Below, one piece after another: positions 28,746 to 42,816 of a stretch of DNA of 64,000 bases. The DNA is from Acidobacteriota bacterium (GTDB lineage: Bacteria; Aquificota; Aquificia; Aquificales; Aquificaceae). How positions within the stretch are numbered: position 1 is the stretch's first letter; each line of letters begins with the position of its first letter. Under the pieces are notes generated by a model. The model worked only from the letters and a program-made list of their open reading frames with translations, did not search any database and was not told the origin of the DNA. The translations under genes and the position numbers were made by a program. The stretch is from the NCBI GenBank assembly GCA_003696155.1, contig RFFP01000013.1, forward strand, positions 1 to 64,000, given 5' to 3'.

Positions 28746-29834
28746 TTGAAACTGCTTATACTAACTTCTTCCTTCGGCGGAGGTCATACGAGCGTAGCGA
28801 AAGCCCTAAAGAGGTCCCTTGAGGAAAACTTTTCCATGATTTCTGAGATAGTAGACCCTTATGACCTTCTTAATCCCAAAATAAACCGGTGGAACTCCAA
28901 GTTCTACGTTTACATGATGAAGTACTTTCCCAAGGTCTATGGGCTCTTTTACGAGAGCACCTACGACCTTGATAAGGACAATCCCGTCATAGACCTTCTC
29001 TCTCTACCGGCCATAGGTGTGGTAGAGAGGCTTCTCAAAGAGGAGAACTGGGACGGTGTTGTGTCCGTTTACCCCACTTACGCGGGTATGATAAGGATTT
29101 TAAAAGGTAGGGGAATAAAGGTACCTAAGAGCTTCGTTGTAATAACGGATTTTGTTGCCCACGCACAGTGGCTTCATGACCATATGGATTCCTACTTTGT
29201 GCCTTCTTACGAGGTAAAGTACGACCTTTATAGGAAGGGGGTTAACTGTCCAAGGGTAGAGGTTACGGGTATACCTATAAACCCAGAGTTTGATAAATTC
29301 AGAGAAGACAGGAGGTCATCTGTAGTCATAAGCGCTGGCCTCTTTGGAATGACCCCTGCGGTAAAAGAGATATGCAGTGTAGCAGAAAGGGTGGTTCCAC
29401 CGGGCATTGACATATTCCTTCTTTGTGGCAAGGACAGCAAGCTCTGCAATGCGCTAAGGGGGAATGTAAGGAGAATAGAGCTGATAGACAGAGTGCTGAG
29501 CCATCGGGAGATGGCAGAGTTTTTAGGAAGAGCCATAGTGCTCATATCAAAGGCTGGGGGCATAATAACCTCCGAAGCCCTGGCTTCCGAGACACCTATG
29601 ATAGTCTATAAGCCCCTTCCGGGGCAGGAGTATTACAACACACTCTATCTTTTAAAGAACGAGGCAGGGCTTATGGCTAAAAATACCAAGGAGCTGGAAA
29701 GGGTTTTAGGGCTCTTCTTTAAGGAAAGGGATTTAAGGGATAGATTGGTTCAAAACATAAGGAGGATAAGAAAACCTAACTCTTCCTACGAGGTAGCCAA
29801 AGGTATATATGATGTCCTGCGGAGAGGAGATTGA
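28746..29834 (+). CDS. GT28-type glycolipid glycosyltransferase (MGDG synthase/UgtP-like), TTG start
   Basis: LILTSSFGGGHTSVAKAL; VITDFVAHAQWLHDHMDSYFVPS; SKAGGIITSEALASETPMIVYKPLPGQE. Confidence 0.88.
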   Translation: MKLLILTSSFGGGHTSVAKALKRSLEENFSMISEIVDPYDLLNPKINRWNSKFYVYMMKYFPKVYGLFYESTYDLDKDNPVIDLLSLPAIGVVERLLKEENWDGVVSVYPTYAGMIRILKGRGIKVPKSFVVITDFVAHAQWLHDHMDSYFVPSYEVKYDLYRKGVNCPRVEVTGIPINPEFDKFREDRRSSVVISAGLFGMTPAVKEICSVAERVVPPGIDIFLLCGKDSKLCNALRGNVRRIELIDRVLSHREMAEFLGRAIVLISKAGGIITSEALASETPMIVYKPLPGQEYYNTLYLLKNEAGLMAKNTKELERVLGLFFKERDLRDRLVQNIRRIRKPNSSYEVAKGIYDVLRRGD

Positions 29835-30324
29835 GGAGTATGAGTATAAGCTCCATGTAATGCAGGCTAACGGATACCTTAAGTAAGTTAAGCATGACAG
29901 TAGAGGTTAGAAAAAGGTACTGGTACAGGGTGGCTATCTTCCCAAGGTAGGAGATGGTAGCTTGACCTTTTACAAAGGCTTTGTAAAAGCCCATGGGTGC
30001 AAGAATAAGGTCTTGGAATACTGTAAGGAAGACCGCAAGGGTGCTAACATCAACATCAAGTTTTATGTAATAGAGAGAAAGAAAGCATATGACTATGAAG
30101 AACCTGTCCCCGACAGGGTCAAGAATCTTACCCCAGAAGGATTTTTCCACATTAAGTAGCCTTGCAAGAAAGCCATCAAGCTTATCGCTAATGCCACCAA
30201 CCAGCAAGACAAGTAAACAAGCAAAGAGCTCACCCTTGCTAAGGAAGTAGAGAAAGGAAAAGGATAGAGGTATGCGGGAGAGGCTTATAAGGTCTACAAG
30301 GAGCTCTTTAGACCAATCTGGCAA
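29776..30324 (-). CDS. CDP-alcohol phosphatidyltransferase family protein
   Basis: GGISDKLDGFLARLLNVEKSFWGKILDPVGDRF motif. Confidence 0.9.
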   Translation of the reverse strand: MPDWSKELLVDLISLSRIPLSFSFLYFLSKGELFACLLVLLVGGISDKLDGFLARLLNVEKSFWGKILDPVGDRFFIVICFLSLYYIKLDVDVSTLAVFLTVFQDLILAPMGFYKAFVKGQATISYLGKIATLYQYLFLTSTVMLNLLKVSVSLHYMELILILLNLLSAGHHIYLWLPRRKS

Positions 30325-31606
30325 TCTCTACTCCGCCCCTAAGCCAAAGGTACTCATCCCTTTCAGGACCTGTAGAGAGCATGACCACAGGTATACCAAG
30401 GTAAGACTGGATAAATTCAATGTACTCTATAGCTTTGGGGGGCAGTTCCTCTAGGCTTTTAGCTCCCCTCGTGTCCTTAAGCCAACCCTTAAAGGTTTTG
30501 TATACAGGCTTTGCCTCGTAGAGCTCTCCTAAACTTGCCGGAAAATGGTCAATGACCCTACCACCAACCTCGTAGGCAATACCTATCTTTATCTCTTCAA
30601 AGGTGTCCAGCACATCCAACTTGGTAAGCACAAGACCGTCGAGTCCGTTAACCTCTACCGCATGCTTTAAGGCTACAAGGTCAAGCCATCCGCATCTGCG
30701 GGGTCTTCCAGTGGTTGAGCCGTATTCTCTACCCCTATCCCTAAGCTCCTGACCTACCTCGTCCTTTAGCTCTGTTGGGAAGGGACCTTCTCCAACCCTC
30801 GTGGTGTATGCTTTGAAGACCCCAAGGAAGTAAGCCTCTGAGAAGTACTTGGGTGGAAGCCCTGTTCCGTTGGAAAGTCCAAGGGCTGAGGCGTTAGAGG
30901 AGGTAACGTAGGGGTAAGTGCCCATGTCTATATCCAGGAGGGTGCCCTGAGCCCCCTCGAAGAGTACCCTGCCATCGTATCTTAGAAGAAGGAGGGTAGC
31001 ATCTATCATCCTTTCCCTTATCTTCTCATAGTTTTCAAGGGTATTGTAGTATATCTGCTCAAGGTCCAGGTTGTGGTCTTCACAGTAAACCTTTTCACAT
31101 AGATCTCTAACAAACTCTATGTTCTCTTTCATGAGGTTGTATAACCTGTCCCTGTCCCTTAGGTCACAGACTCTAATACCCTTCCTCCCGTATTTGAACA
31201 TGTAGGAAGGTCCTATGCCCCTAAGGGTTGTGCCTATCTTTCCCTTTCTCTCAAAGAGGGCGTCCATGATCTTGTGATAGGGTAATACGAGGTGTGCCCT
31301 GTCACTTATGTAAAGCCTATCGTATACCCTCAGACCCCTACTTTCCAGCTCCTCTATCTCCTTCACCAGAAGCTCAAGGTCTATCACCATACCTTGAGCC
31401 ACCACACCTACCGTATGCTCATGTAGCAGTCCCGTTGGAAGTAGGTGGAGCACAAACTTCTGCCCCTTTACAAACACCGTATGACCCGCATTGCTACCAC
31501 CTTGGTATCGCACCACCGCATCAAAGTCCGAAGACAAAAGGTCCACAATCTTACCCTTACCCTCATCGCCCCACTGGGCACCCAGTACAACAAGATGGTT
31601 CTTCAT
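30308..31606 (-). CDS. purA: Adenylosuccinate synthase
   Basis: VVLGAQWGDEGKGKIVDLL; GPSYMFKYGRKGIRVCDL; ATG at 31606. Confidence 0.97.
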   Translation of the reverse strand: MKNHLVVLGAQWGDEGKGKIVDLLSSDFDAVVRYQGGSNAGHTVFVKGQKFVLHLLPTGLLHEHTVGVVAQGMVIDLELLVKEIEELESRGLRVYDRLYISDRAHLVLPYHKIMDALFERKGKIGTTLRGIGPSYMFKYGRKGIRVCDLRDRDRLYNLMKENIEFVRDLCEKVYCEDHNLDLEQIYYNTLENYEKIRERMIDATLLLLRYDGRVLFEGAQGTLLDIDMGTYPYVTSSNASALGLSNGTGLPPKYFSEAYFLGVFKAYTTRVGEGPFPTELKDEVGQELRDRGREYGSTTGRPRRCGWLDLVALKHAVEVNGLDGLVLTKLDVLDTFEEIKIGIAYEVGGRVIDHFPASLGELYEAKPVYKTFKGWLKDTRGAKSLEELPPKAIEYIEFIQSYLGIPVVMLSTGPERDEYLWLRGGVEIARLV

Positions 31607-32712
31607 AAGCCTACCTCTTGAAGTTCTTCTACCACATCCCTTATGGCAAGAAAGAGCTCTTTTATGCCCCAACCCTTCTGGGCAGAAACAACCACAGACC
31701 TACCTTCCATAAAGGCGGGTTCGGTCATGTATTTTATGTCCTCCTCCTTTTCCACCACCTTGTCCGCCTTGTTAAAGACGTATATAACGGGCTTTTCATT
31801 TGCGGACAGGTCTTTGAGAATCTCCTGAACCACCTTGACCTTTTCAAGCCACTTCTTGTCCGATATATCTATAACGTGGAGGATTATGTCCGCCTCCTGG
31901 ACCTCTTCTAAGGTTGCCTTAAAGGACTCTATGAGCTCTGGTGGTAGCCTTCTTATGAAACCTACCGTATCAGTTATGAGTACCTTTATGTCCGGAAAGA
32001 GAAACTTGGCGGAGGTCTTTGTGTCCAATGTGGCAAAGGGCATATCAGCCACAAAGGTGTCCCTTCCAGTGAGAACCCTTAAGAGGCTTGACTTTCCCAC
32101 GTTAGTATAGCCTACGAGGGCTAGCTTGACTACTTTTAAGTCCGAGGAGCTTTCCCTTCTCTTCCTCTGCTCCCTCCTTTGCCTCTTTATGTCCTCAAGC
32201 TCCTCCTTTATCTGTTGTATCCTTCTCTTTATCCACCTTCTTCTTACCTCAGCCTCCTGCTCACCAGGACCCCTTGTTCCCACGCCACCACCAAGCCTTG
32301 AGAGCTCCTTTCCCCTTCCGTAAAGCCTTGGAAGCTCGTGGGTAAGCTTGGCAAGCTCGACCTGGAGCTTTGCGGTTTTTGAGCGGACCCTCTGGGAGAA
32401 TATCTCAAGCACCAGGTCCGCCCTGTCCATAACCTTCTTACCTATTGACCTCTCTAAGTTGGAAAGCTGGGATGGGCTTAAAAAGGCATCAAATATAACT
32501 GTATCCACACCTGTGCCCTCCGCTACCTGCCTTATCTCCTCTACCTTGCCTGCACCCACAAAGTACTTAGGGTCTGGATGGGTTTTTCTTTGAAGTATGT
32601 AGCCCACGTATTTACCACCTAAGGCTTTTACAAGCTCTTTTAACTCCTCAAGAGACTCCCTGTATTCCTCTCTGCTTCCCTCTATAAGACCTACTAAGAT
32701 GCTTTTCATCAA
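31603..32712 (-). CDS. hflX: GTPase HflX
   Basis: GGVGTRGPGEQEAEVRRRWI; ALVGYTNVGKSSLL; DTVGFIRRLPPELIESFKATLEE. Confidence 0.97.
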   Translation of the reverse strand: MMKSILVGLIEGSREEYRESLEELKELVKALGGKYVGYILQRKTHPDPKYFVGAGKVEEIRQVAEGTGVDTVIFDAFLSPSQLSNLERSIGKKVMDRADLVLEIFSQRVRSKTAKLQVELAKLTHELPRLYGRGKELSRLGGGVGTRGPGEQEAEVRRRWIKRRIQQIKEELEDIKRQRREQRKRRESSSDLKVVKLALVGYTNVGKSSLLRVLTGRDTFVADMPFATLDTKTSAKFLFPDIKVLITDTVGFIRRLPPELIESFKATLEEVQEADIILHVIDISDKKWLEKVKVVQEILKDLSANEKPVIYVFNKADKVVEKEEDIKYMTEPAFMEGRSVVVSAQKGWGIKELFLAIRDVVEELQEVGL

Positions 32713-32918
32713 CCCCCTTGAACTATAGTACTTATGGCGTGCTTGTATATGAGGTTCGGCTCGCCCTCCACATCTAAAAGTATGGTATATTTATCGTGAT
32801 CCAAAACCTTACCTGTTATCCTGTTTCCCCTGGTAAGAAACAGGGTTATGGTCGCACCCTTCCTTTTAAGCTCCTCTATGTACTCATCCTGAACGCTCGT
32901 GTTCTTCTCCATAAACAT
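32709..32918 (-). CDS. hfq: RNA chaperone Hfq
   Basis: TLFLTRGNRITGKVLDHDKYTILLDVEGEPNLIYKHAISTI. Confidence 0.96.
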   Translation of the reverse strand: MFMEKNTSVQDEYIEELKRKGATITLFLTRGNRITGKVLDHDKYTILLDVEGEPNLIYKHAISTIVQGG

Positions 32919-32984
32919 TCTTAAACCTCCAGATTTAAATTATAACCTACAGACTGAAAGTCAAGAGCTGTAAAATATTAATCT

Positions 32985-34667
32985 ATGCATCTCAACCTCG
33001 CCATCGCTCAGATAAACCCTATAGTAGGAGACATACAGAACAACCTCAGGAAAATAAAGGAGTCCTGGAAAAGCACAGCTAAGGCGTCTCACCTCGTGGT
33101 TTTCCCAGAACTCTCTCTATGCGGATACCCGCCTGAGGACCTTTTGCTCAGGCTTGACTTTCTAAAGGAATGCGAAAAGGGTATAGAGGAACTAAAGACC
33201 TTCTCCCTTGAGGTTGCCCCATCTATGGCTGTGGTGGGAGCCACCTGCTATCAAGGAGACCTCTACAACTCCCTTTTTTTAATAGGCTTTGGTAAGGTCT
33301 TGGGTGTCTATCATAAAACCTTCTTGCCCAACTACTCCGTCTTTGATGAAAAGAGATACTTTAGAAAAGGTGAAAAACCCCTGATCTTAGACCTTGGATT
33401 TGCAAAGGTGGGTTTTTCTGTATGCGAGGACATATGGCATCCCGATGGATGGGAGAGGTTTTACGCTCTTGCAGGTTGTGAGGTCCTCATAAACATAAAC
33501 GCCTCTCCCTACTACGAAGGAAAGTATGCCTTTAAAGAGAGCTTCTTAAAGGCTCGTGCAGAGGATAATCTAAGCTACGTAGTATATGCGAACCTTGTGG
33601 GTGCTCAGGATGAGCTCGTGTTCGATGGCAGGAGTTTGGTGATAGACCCAGAGGGTAAAGTCCTCGCAAGGGCTAAGGCTTTTGAAGAAGACCTTTTAAC
33701 CTTAAGCCTTGATGTGAAGAGGGTCAGGAGGAAGAGGCTACTTGACATAAGACTTAGAGAGAGGGAAAGTCCGAGGGCTGAGGTGGTCACGGTAAGTCCC
33801 TGGGAGCTCCAGAGGCTTGAGGGAAGGATAGAGGAAAGCCCAGAAGGTGAGGAAGAGCTCTACAGGGCACTTACCCTTGCCATCAGGGATTACACGGAGA
33901 AAAACTTTTTCAAGAGGGCAGTCCTTGGGCTTTCTGGTGGCATAGACTCTTCCCTCGTTGCTTGTCTTGCGGTGGACGCTTTGGGTAAGGAGAGGGTTGT
34001 TGGAGTTTTCATGCCCTCGGAGTTCACCTCAAGGGAGAGCTACGAGGATGTTGTAGAGCTCTCTAAAAACCTCGGCATAGAGCTCCTTGAATACCCTATA
34101 AGGGACTTATACCATACTTACCTTGAAACACTTAGCTCAAAAGATCTCACAGTTGCCGAGGAAAACCTCCAAGCTCGCATAAGGGCAAACCTGCTTTTTT
34201 ACCTGTCTAACAAACATAACTGGCTTGTGCTCGCCACATCCAACAAAAGCGAAGTAAGCGTCGGCTACACAACCATTTATGGCGACATGGCCGGTGGCTT
34301 TGCACCCATTAAGGATATATACAAGACAAGGGTGTACAGGCTTGCAAGCTACAGGAACTCCATAAAGCCAGACATACCCAAGAGGGTTTTTGAGCGCCCG
34401 CCCACCGCAGAGCTCCGGCCAGGGCAGACAGACCAGGATACTCTACCTCCTTATAAACTTCTGGACCGTATGCTGGAGCTACACATAGAAGAGGGTTATG
34501 GGCATGAGGAACTTCTAATGGAGGGCTTTGATGAGAAGATGGTAAAAAGGGTATTGAAGATGGTAAAAAATGCAGAGTATAAAAGGAGACAGGCACCCGT
34601 GGGACCAAAGGTAACAAGAAGAGCCTTTGGTAGAGACTGGCGTATGCCTATAACGGGTAGGTGGTAA
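32985..34667 (+). CDS. nadE: NAD+ synthase (glutamine-hydrolysing)
   Basis: Nitrilase-like N-terminus plus LGLSGGIDSSLVACL; ATSNKSEVSVGYTTIYGDMAGGFAPIKD. Confidence 0.96.
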   Translation: MHLNLAIAQINPIVGDIQNNLRKIKESWKSTAKASHLVVFPELSLCGYPPEDLLLRLDFLKECEKGIEELKTFSLEVAPSMAVVGATCYQGDLYNSLFLIGFGKVLGVYHKTFLPNYSVFDEKRYFRKGEKPLILDLGFAKVGFSVCEDIWHPDGWERFYALAGCEVLININASPYYEGKYAFKESFLKARAEDNLSYVVYANLVGAQDELVFDGRSLVIDPEGKVLARAKAFEEDLLTLSLDVKRVRRKRLLDIRLRERESPRAEVVTVSPWELQRLEGRIEESPEGEEELYRALTLAIRDYTEKNFFKRAVLGLSGGIDSSLVACLAVDALGKERVVGVFMPSEFTSRESYEDVVELSKNLGIELLEYPIRDLYHTYLETLSSKDLTVAEENLQARIRANLLFYLSNKHNWLVLATSNKSEVSVGYTTIYGDMAGGFAPIKDIYKTRVYRLASYRNSIKPDIPKRVFERPPTAELRPGQTDQDTLPPYKLLDRMLELHIEEGYGHEELLMEGFDEKMVKRVLKMVKNAEYKRRQAPVGPKVTRRAFGRDWRMPITGRW

Positions 34668-34669
34668 AG

Positions 34670-35803
34670 ATGTTTACCATGGACACATACAGAAGGCTTC
34701 CCGTGAGATTTGTAAAGGGTGAAGGGGCATACCTATACGATGATAAGGGCAGGCGGTATCTTGACTTCCTATCAGGTATAGCGGTAAACTCCCTTGGATA
34801 TGGCGATCCAGAGTTTACAGAAGCCCTATGCCAACAGGCAAGGGAGCTCTTGCACGTTTCCAACCTCTTTGAAAACCCGTGGCAGGAGGAACTGGCGGGT
34901 ATGCTTCTTAAACACTTCTGGACAAGGGGGAAAGCCTTCTTCTGCAACAGCGGTGCGGAGGCAAACGAAGCAGCCATAAAACTCCTAAGAAGATATTTCT
35001 ACGAGAGGGGAGAGAAGAGATACAGGATAATAACCTTTTACAACTCCTTCCACGGAAGGACTTTTGGATCCATGTCTGCCACCGCACAGGAGAAGATACA
35101 TGTAGGCTTTGAACCACTGCTTGAAGGCTTTGACTACGCAGAGCTAAACAGTATGGAGAGTGTGATGAAGGCTCTAAAGTCGGAGACGGGGGGTATAATG
35201 CTTGAAGTTCTGCAGGGAGAGGGAGGCATAAGAGAGGCGGACGGGGAGTTCCTCTCAAAGCTCCAGGACCTTTGCAGAAGGGAAGGGCTATTGCTAATAG
35301 TGGATGAGGTTCAGACGGGCATAGGTAGGACGGGCAGGTTTTACGCTTACGAGCACTATGGACTACAGCCGGATATTCTAACCTTAGCAAAGGGGCTGGG
35401 TGGGGGCGTGCCTATAGGTGCTCTTTTGGCAAGGGAAGAAGTTGCCAAAGCCTTCAAACCAGGCTCGCATGGCTCCACCTTTGGGGGAAATCCCTTGGTG
35501 TGTGCCTGTGCCAAGGTGGTGGTCAGAAGGGTAGAGGAGCTCCTGCCTCGGGTGGAGAAGGTGGGCAATTACTTCAAACAGAGACTCTTGGAACTCCAAG
35601 CGGGCAAGGTGAGGGGAAAGGGTCTTATGCTTGGGCTTGAACTCCATAAAGAGTGCGCTCCCATCGTCCTGAAGGCTTTGGAGCTTGGGCTTGTCATAAA
35701 TTGCACTTCAGAGAAGGTCTTAAGGTTTTTACCACCTCTAATCGTAGAGGAGTCCCACGTGGACGAGGCGGTGGATATACTCAAGGAAGCGCTTAAGCCT
35801 TGA
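34670..35803 (+). CDS. argD: Acetylornithine aminotransferase
   Basis: YLDFLSGIAVNSLG; FFCNSGAEANEAAIKL; DEVQTGIGRTGRFYAYE; GSHGSTFGGNPL. Confidence 0.93.
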   Translation: MFTMDTYRRLPVRFVKGEGAYLYDDKGRRYLDFLSGIAVNSLGYGDPEFTEALCQQARELLHVSNLFENPWQEELAGMLLKHFWTRGKAFFCNSGAEANEAAIKLLRRYFYERGEKRYRIITFYNSFHGRTFGSMSATAQEKIHVGFEPLLEGFDYAELNSMESVMKALKSETGGIMLEVLQGEGGIREADGEFLSKLQDLCRREGLLLIVDEVQTGIGRTGRFYAYEHYGLQPDILTLAKGLGGGVPIGALLAREEVAKAFKPGSHGSTFGGNPLVCACAKVVVRRVEELLPRVEKVGNYFKQRLLELQAGKVRGKGLMLGLELHKECAPIVLKALELGLVINCTSEKVLRFLPPLIVEESHVDEAVDILKEALKP

Positions 35804-35838
35804 CAGCCCCAAACTTTGGACCCATAGTAAAGCATAGA

Positions 35839-36342
35839 ATGAGTGCAATAAGCAAAGAAGAGCTAAAGGAGCTATATGACAAGGACTTTCCCCTTTGGGC
35901 TGAGATAAACTTGGAGCTTCTCAAAGAAAAGGCTTATGAGCTTGTGGATTGGGAGAACCTTCTTGAGGAGATAGAGGACATATCAAGGTCTGACCTCAAA
36001 GCTTGTATAGGCTACTTGGCGGTTATTCTGGAGCACCTTTACAAGTGGGATAACTTTAGGTCTTTGACTACAGGAGGAGAGGAAAAGGGGGGGAGAAGCT
36101 GGATAATAAGTGTTGTGAACGCAAAGGGTGAGCTGGAAATACTCCTTGAGGAATATCCAAGCTTAAGGCTAAAAGTGCCAGAGGAGATGCAAAAGGCGTG
36201 GAAGCGCGCCAGAGTAAAGCTTAGAAGCTGGCTTGTTGAAAATGGCTACAGTCCTAAGAGCTTCTCCATCCCTGAGGAATGCCCCTATACCTACGAAGAG
36301 GCGATGACAAGGGAACTAGATAAAGAGCTTGGAGCTCCTTAA
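35839..36342 (+). CDS. DUF29 family protein
   Basis: [37 protein letters not shown]...[12 protein letters not shown]. Confidence 0.88.
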   Translation: MSAISKEELKELYDKDFPLWAEINLELLKEKAYELVDWENLLEEIEDISRSDLKACIGYLAVILEHLYKWDNFRSLTTGGEEKGGRSWIISVVNAKGELEILLEEYPSLRLKVPEEMQKAWKRARVKLRSWLVENGYSPKSFSIPEECPYTYEEAMTRELDKELGAP

Positions 36343-36386
36343 AGAAGGAACCTAAGGGGCAATCCCTAGGTTTATATTATTATCCC

Positions 36387-37970
36387 ATGGAAAAGGTTTT
36401 CATTTACGACACAACCCTAAGGGATGGTTCCCAGGCGGAAGGCATAAACTTCTCCATAGAAGACAAGCTTAGAATTTTTCAAAAGCTTGACGAGTTTGGT
36501 ATAGACTACGTGGAGTGTGGATGGCCCGGAGCAAATCCAAAGGATACCCTGTTTTTTGAGAAGCTGAAGAAGGTAAAGCCCAAACATTCAAAGGTTGTTG
36601 CCTTCGGCTCAACAAGAAGACCGGGAAAAAAGGCACAGGAGGATCCCCAGCTTGAGAACCTTATAAGGTCTGAGGCTCAGATTATTACCATCTTTGGCAA
36701 AAGCTGGGATTTTCATGTTTTAGAGGCTCTCAAGACAAGCCTTGAGGAGAACCTACAGATGGTCTTTGATTCGGTGAGCTTTCTGAAGCAACACGTCCAA
36801 GAGGTCATATTTGATGCTGAGCACTTCTTTGATGGCTACAAGAGAAACCCAGAGTACGCTTTGGAAGTGCTCAGGGCTGTTCTTGAGAGTGGCGCGGATT
36901 GGATAGTGCTGTGCGACACCAACGGGGGAAGCCTCCCCCACGAGGTGTACGAGATAACCAAAAGGGTGTGTCAAACTTTCCCGGGGGCAAAGGTAGGAAT
37001 ACATACTCATAACGATTCGGAGACGGCGGTGGCAAATTCACTGATGGCCGTGCTGGCGGGCGCCAGACAGGTGCACGGCACCATAAACGGTATAGGGGAA
37101 AGGACAGGAAACGCCAATCTGTGCTCCATAATACCCAACTTACAGCTCAAGATGGGCTTTATGGCTGTACCAGAGGAGAGCCTAAGAAAGCTCACAGAAC
37201 TTAGCAACTTCTTATCTGAGATATCCAATATGCCCCTACCTAAGAACATGCCCTATGTGGGCGAGAGCGCCTTTGCCCACAAGGCGGGTGTACATGCCTC
37301 TGCGGTTATGAAAAGTTCCCAAACCTACGAACACATAGACCCAGCAATGGTAGGCAACAGGAGAAAGATTGTAGTCTCAGACCTCTCAGGTAGAAGCAAC
37401 GTGGTTTATAAACTAAGGGAAATGGGCATAGAGCTGGATGAGAAATCTCCAGATGTGATAAGGCTTGTGGAGAAGATAAAGGAGCTTGAAAAGGAAGGCT
37501 ACCACTTTGAAGCTGCCGAAGCATCTTTTGAACTGCTCTGCAAAAGGCATTTTGGATTGGTCAGAGACTACTTTGACCTTGACGCCTACAGAGTGCTCAT
37601 AGCCAAAAGAAGCGGTGATCTTTTGCCCGTTTCAGAGGCAACGGTGAGGCTATCCGTAGAGGATATAAAACAGCATACCGCTGCCCTAGGAAACGGTCCG
37701 GTGAGTGCCTTAGACAACGCCTTGAGAAAGGCCTTAGAGGAGTTCTACCCAAACCTAAAGGAGGTCCAGCTCATAGACTACAAGGTGCGCATAGTCAACG
37801 AGTCTGAAGGCACACAGGCAAAGGTTAGGGTTCTTATAGAGTCCACCGACGGCAGAAGAAAATGGGGCACGGTGGGAGTTTCGGAGAACATAATAGAGGC
37901 CTCTTGGATAGCCCTAACAGACAGCCTTATATACAAGCTTCACAAGGACGAGGAGGAAGGTATAATTTAG
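36387..37970 (+). CDS. cimA: Citramalate synthase (LeuA-like, CimA type)
   Basis: [58 protein letters not shown]. Confidence 0.9.
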   Translation: MEKVFIYDTTLRDGSQAEGINFSIEDKLRIFQKLDEFGIDYVECGWPGANPKDTLFFEKLKKVKPKHSKVVAFGSTRRPGKKAQEDPQLENLIRSEAQIITIFGKSWDFHVLEALKTSLEENLQMVFDSVSFLKQHVQEVIFDAEHFFDGYKRNPEYALEVLRAVLESGADWIVLCDTNGGSLPHEVYEITKRVCQTFPGAKVGIHTHNDSETAVANSLMAVLAGARQVHGTINGIGERTGNANLCSIIPNLQLKMGFMAVPEESLRKLTELSNFLSEISNMPLPKNMPYVGESAFAHKAGVHASAVMKSSQTYEHIDPAMVGNRRKIVVSDLSGRSNVVYKLREMGIELDEKSPDVIRLVEKIKELEKEGYHFEAAEASFELLCKRHFGLVRDYFDLDAYRVLIAKRSGDLLPVSEATVRLSVEDIKQHTAALGNGPVSALDNALRKALEEFYPNLKEVQLIDYKVRIVNESEGTQAKVRVLIESTDGRRKWGTVGVSENIIEASWIALTDSLIYKLHKDEEEGII

Positions 37971-37973
37971 TTC

Positions 37974-38356
37974 ATGAGGAGATTCTTGTTTCTAAGCTTT
38001 CCCTTCTTGCTCTCCATGGCAGAACCGATAAAGGATACAAGACTACGTATAGAGCTTGAGGACAGAGAAGGAGTAAGGCATAGCCTCAGGGGTCTTTTCT
38101 GTAACGGTAAGGACTACCTAAAGGTAAGGGAAGGTAGCGTAGACTATTCCATAACCTTTGGCAGTATAAGCAGTATAGAGGTGCTCGGGCAAGACCCAAG
38201 CGGGTTGAGGATAAGGGTAAACTCAAGAGAAGGCACTACAAAAGAGTACTTCCTTTCTCCAAACACCTACTGCAGAGCCAGTTCCAAACTGGGAGAGGCT
38301 GGATTCTACTTAAAAGATGTGAAAACTATATTTATTAAGGTGGAGGAAAAGGCAAG

Positions 38357-38360
<4 letters not shown>
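37974..38360 (+). CDS. Hypothetical exported protein
   Basis: Signal peptide; overlaps ctpA start. Confidence 0.65.
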
Positions 38361-41463
<3,103 letters not shown>

Positions 41464-41473
<10 letters not shown>

Positions 41474-42543
41474 CGCACGTACTCCAACGCCACATCCCTC
41501 CCTATCCTGATAAAATCCCTAAGGGCAAACCTGGGAGCCTCGTACAGAAAGTTTACCCCCAAGTCCCCAAGCCTCACCCCATCACCAATGAGTACGGGAC
41601 CGAGGAAGAGAAAAAACCTATCAAAGAGCCCCTCCTTTACAAACTGCCCCACCGTAAAGGCACCCCCCTCTACCAGAATGTGCATCACCTCCCTCCTGTA
41701 AAGCTCTTCCATGAGAGCCTTGAGGTCTATAAACCCATTCTCCAATGGAGCTTTGATTAGCTCCACCCCCTCTTCCTCCAGGGCTTTGAGCTTCTCTTCT
41801 TTAACTTCTGCATACACTATTATGGTTTTGGAGCTCTTGTCCCTTATAACCTTGCTCTCAATGGGTGTTTCCAACTTTGGGTCCAAGACTATCCTGTAGG
41901 GTTGTCTTTCCCATGGAAAGGCTCTAACCGTTAGGAGAGGGTCATCTTTTAAAATGGTGTTCACGCCAACCAGCACAGCGGTAGATTCTGCCCTTAGTTT
42001 ATGGGCTAGACTTCTTGCCTCCCTTGAAGTTATCCATTTGCTGTCCCCTCTTTTGGTGGCAATACAGCCATCCAAACTCTGGGCAAGCTTTAGTGTTATG
42101 TACGGTCTCTTCTGGGTTACATAGGTAAAAAAGTCCTCGTTTAGTCTTCTTGCCTTCTCCTCCATTACCCCAACCTTCACGTCTATACCAGCCCTTCTTA
42201 ACCTTTCCGCCCCCATCCCACTCACCAAAGGGTTTGAGTCAAGAACTGCTATAACTACCCTCTTAACACCTGCGGATACTATGGCGTCGGTACAGGGTGG
42301 TGTCCTCCCGTAGTGGGTGCACGGTTCTAAGGTCACATAGAGGGTAGAGCCTCTCGCCTTATCCCCAGCCCTTTGGAGTGCTACCACCTCTGCGTGAGGC
42401 ATGCCGGCCCTCTCGTGATACCCTTGACCTACCACAAGACCATCCTTGACCACCACACAGCCCACTGTAGGGTTAGGGTGAGTAAGACCCTTGCGAAGAC
42501 TGGCAAGCTCCAGAGCAAGGTCCATAAAGTAAGAGTCTTTCAT
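41464..42543 (-). CDS. ribD: Riboflavin biosynthesis deaminase/reductase
   Basis: [45 protein letters not shown]. Confidence 0.97.
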
Positions 42544-42816
42544 TCAGTCGAATATGTCAAAAAGCTCCCCAAATATGGATTTTCTTTTTTTCTTGTACTT
42601 GTACTCCTCGTACTTTCTGTAAAGGTCTGGGTGTTCTCTGGTTATGACCCTTAGCTCCTCATCTAAGCTACTCTCTGCACGCTTTACCGCCTCTATTATC
42701 TTTGAGAGCTCTCCCTTGTCCAGCCATATACCCCCGCAGGAGGGGCAAACATCCACTAGCACACCGTACCTTTGGACCTCGCTGAGCTCCACATCCACAC
42801 ATCTAGGACATCTCAT
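42544..42816 (-). CDS. zf-TFIIB domain protein
   Basis: MRCPRCVDVELSEVQRYGVLVDVCPSCGGIWLDKGEL. Confidence 0.9.
   Translation of the reverse strand: MRCPRCVDVELSEVQRYGVLVDVCPSCGGIWLDKGELSKIIEAVKRAESSLDEELRVITREHPDLYRKYEEYKYKKKRKSIFGELFDIFD

Noticed and set aside
34908-35647. Minus-strand ORFs over argD (34908-35390, 35356-35568, 35384-35647)
   Set aside because: Shadow frames of a well-supported CDS
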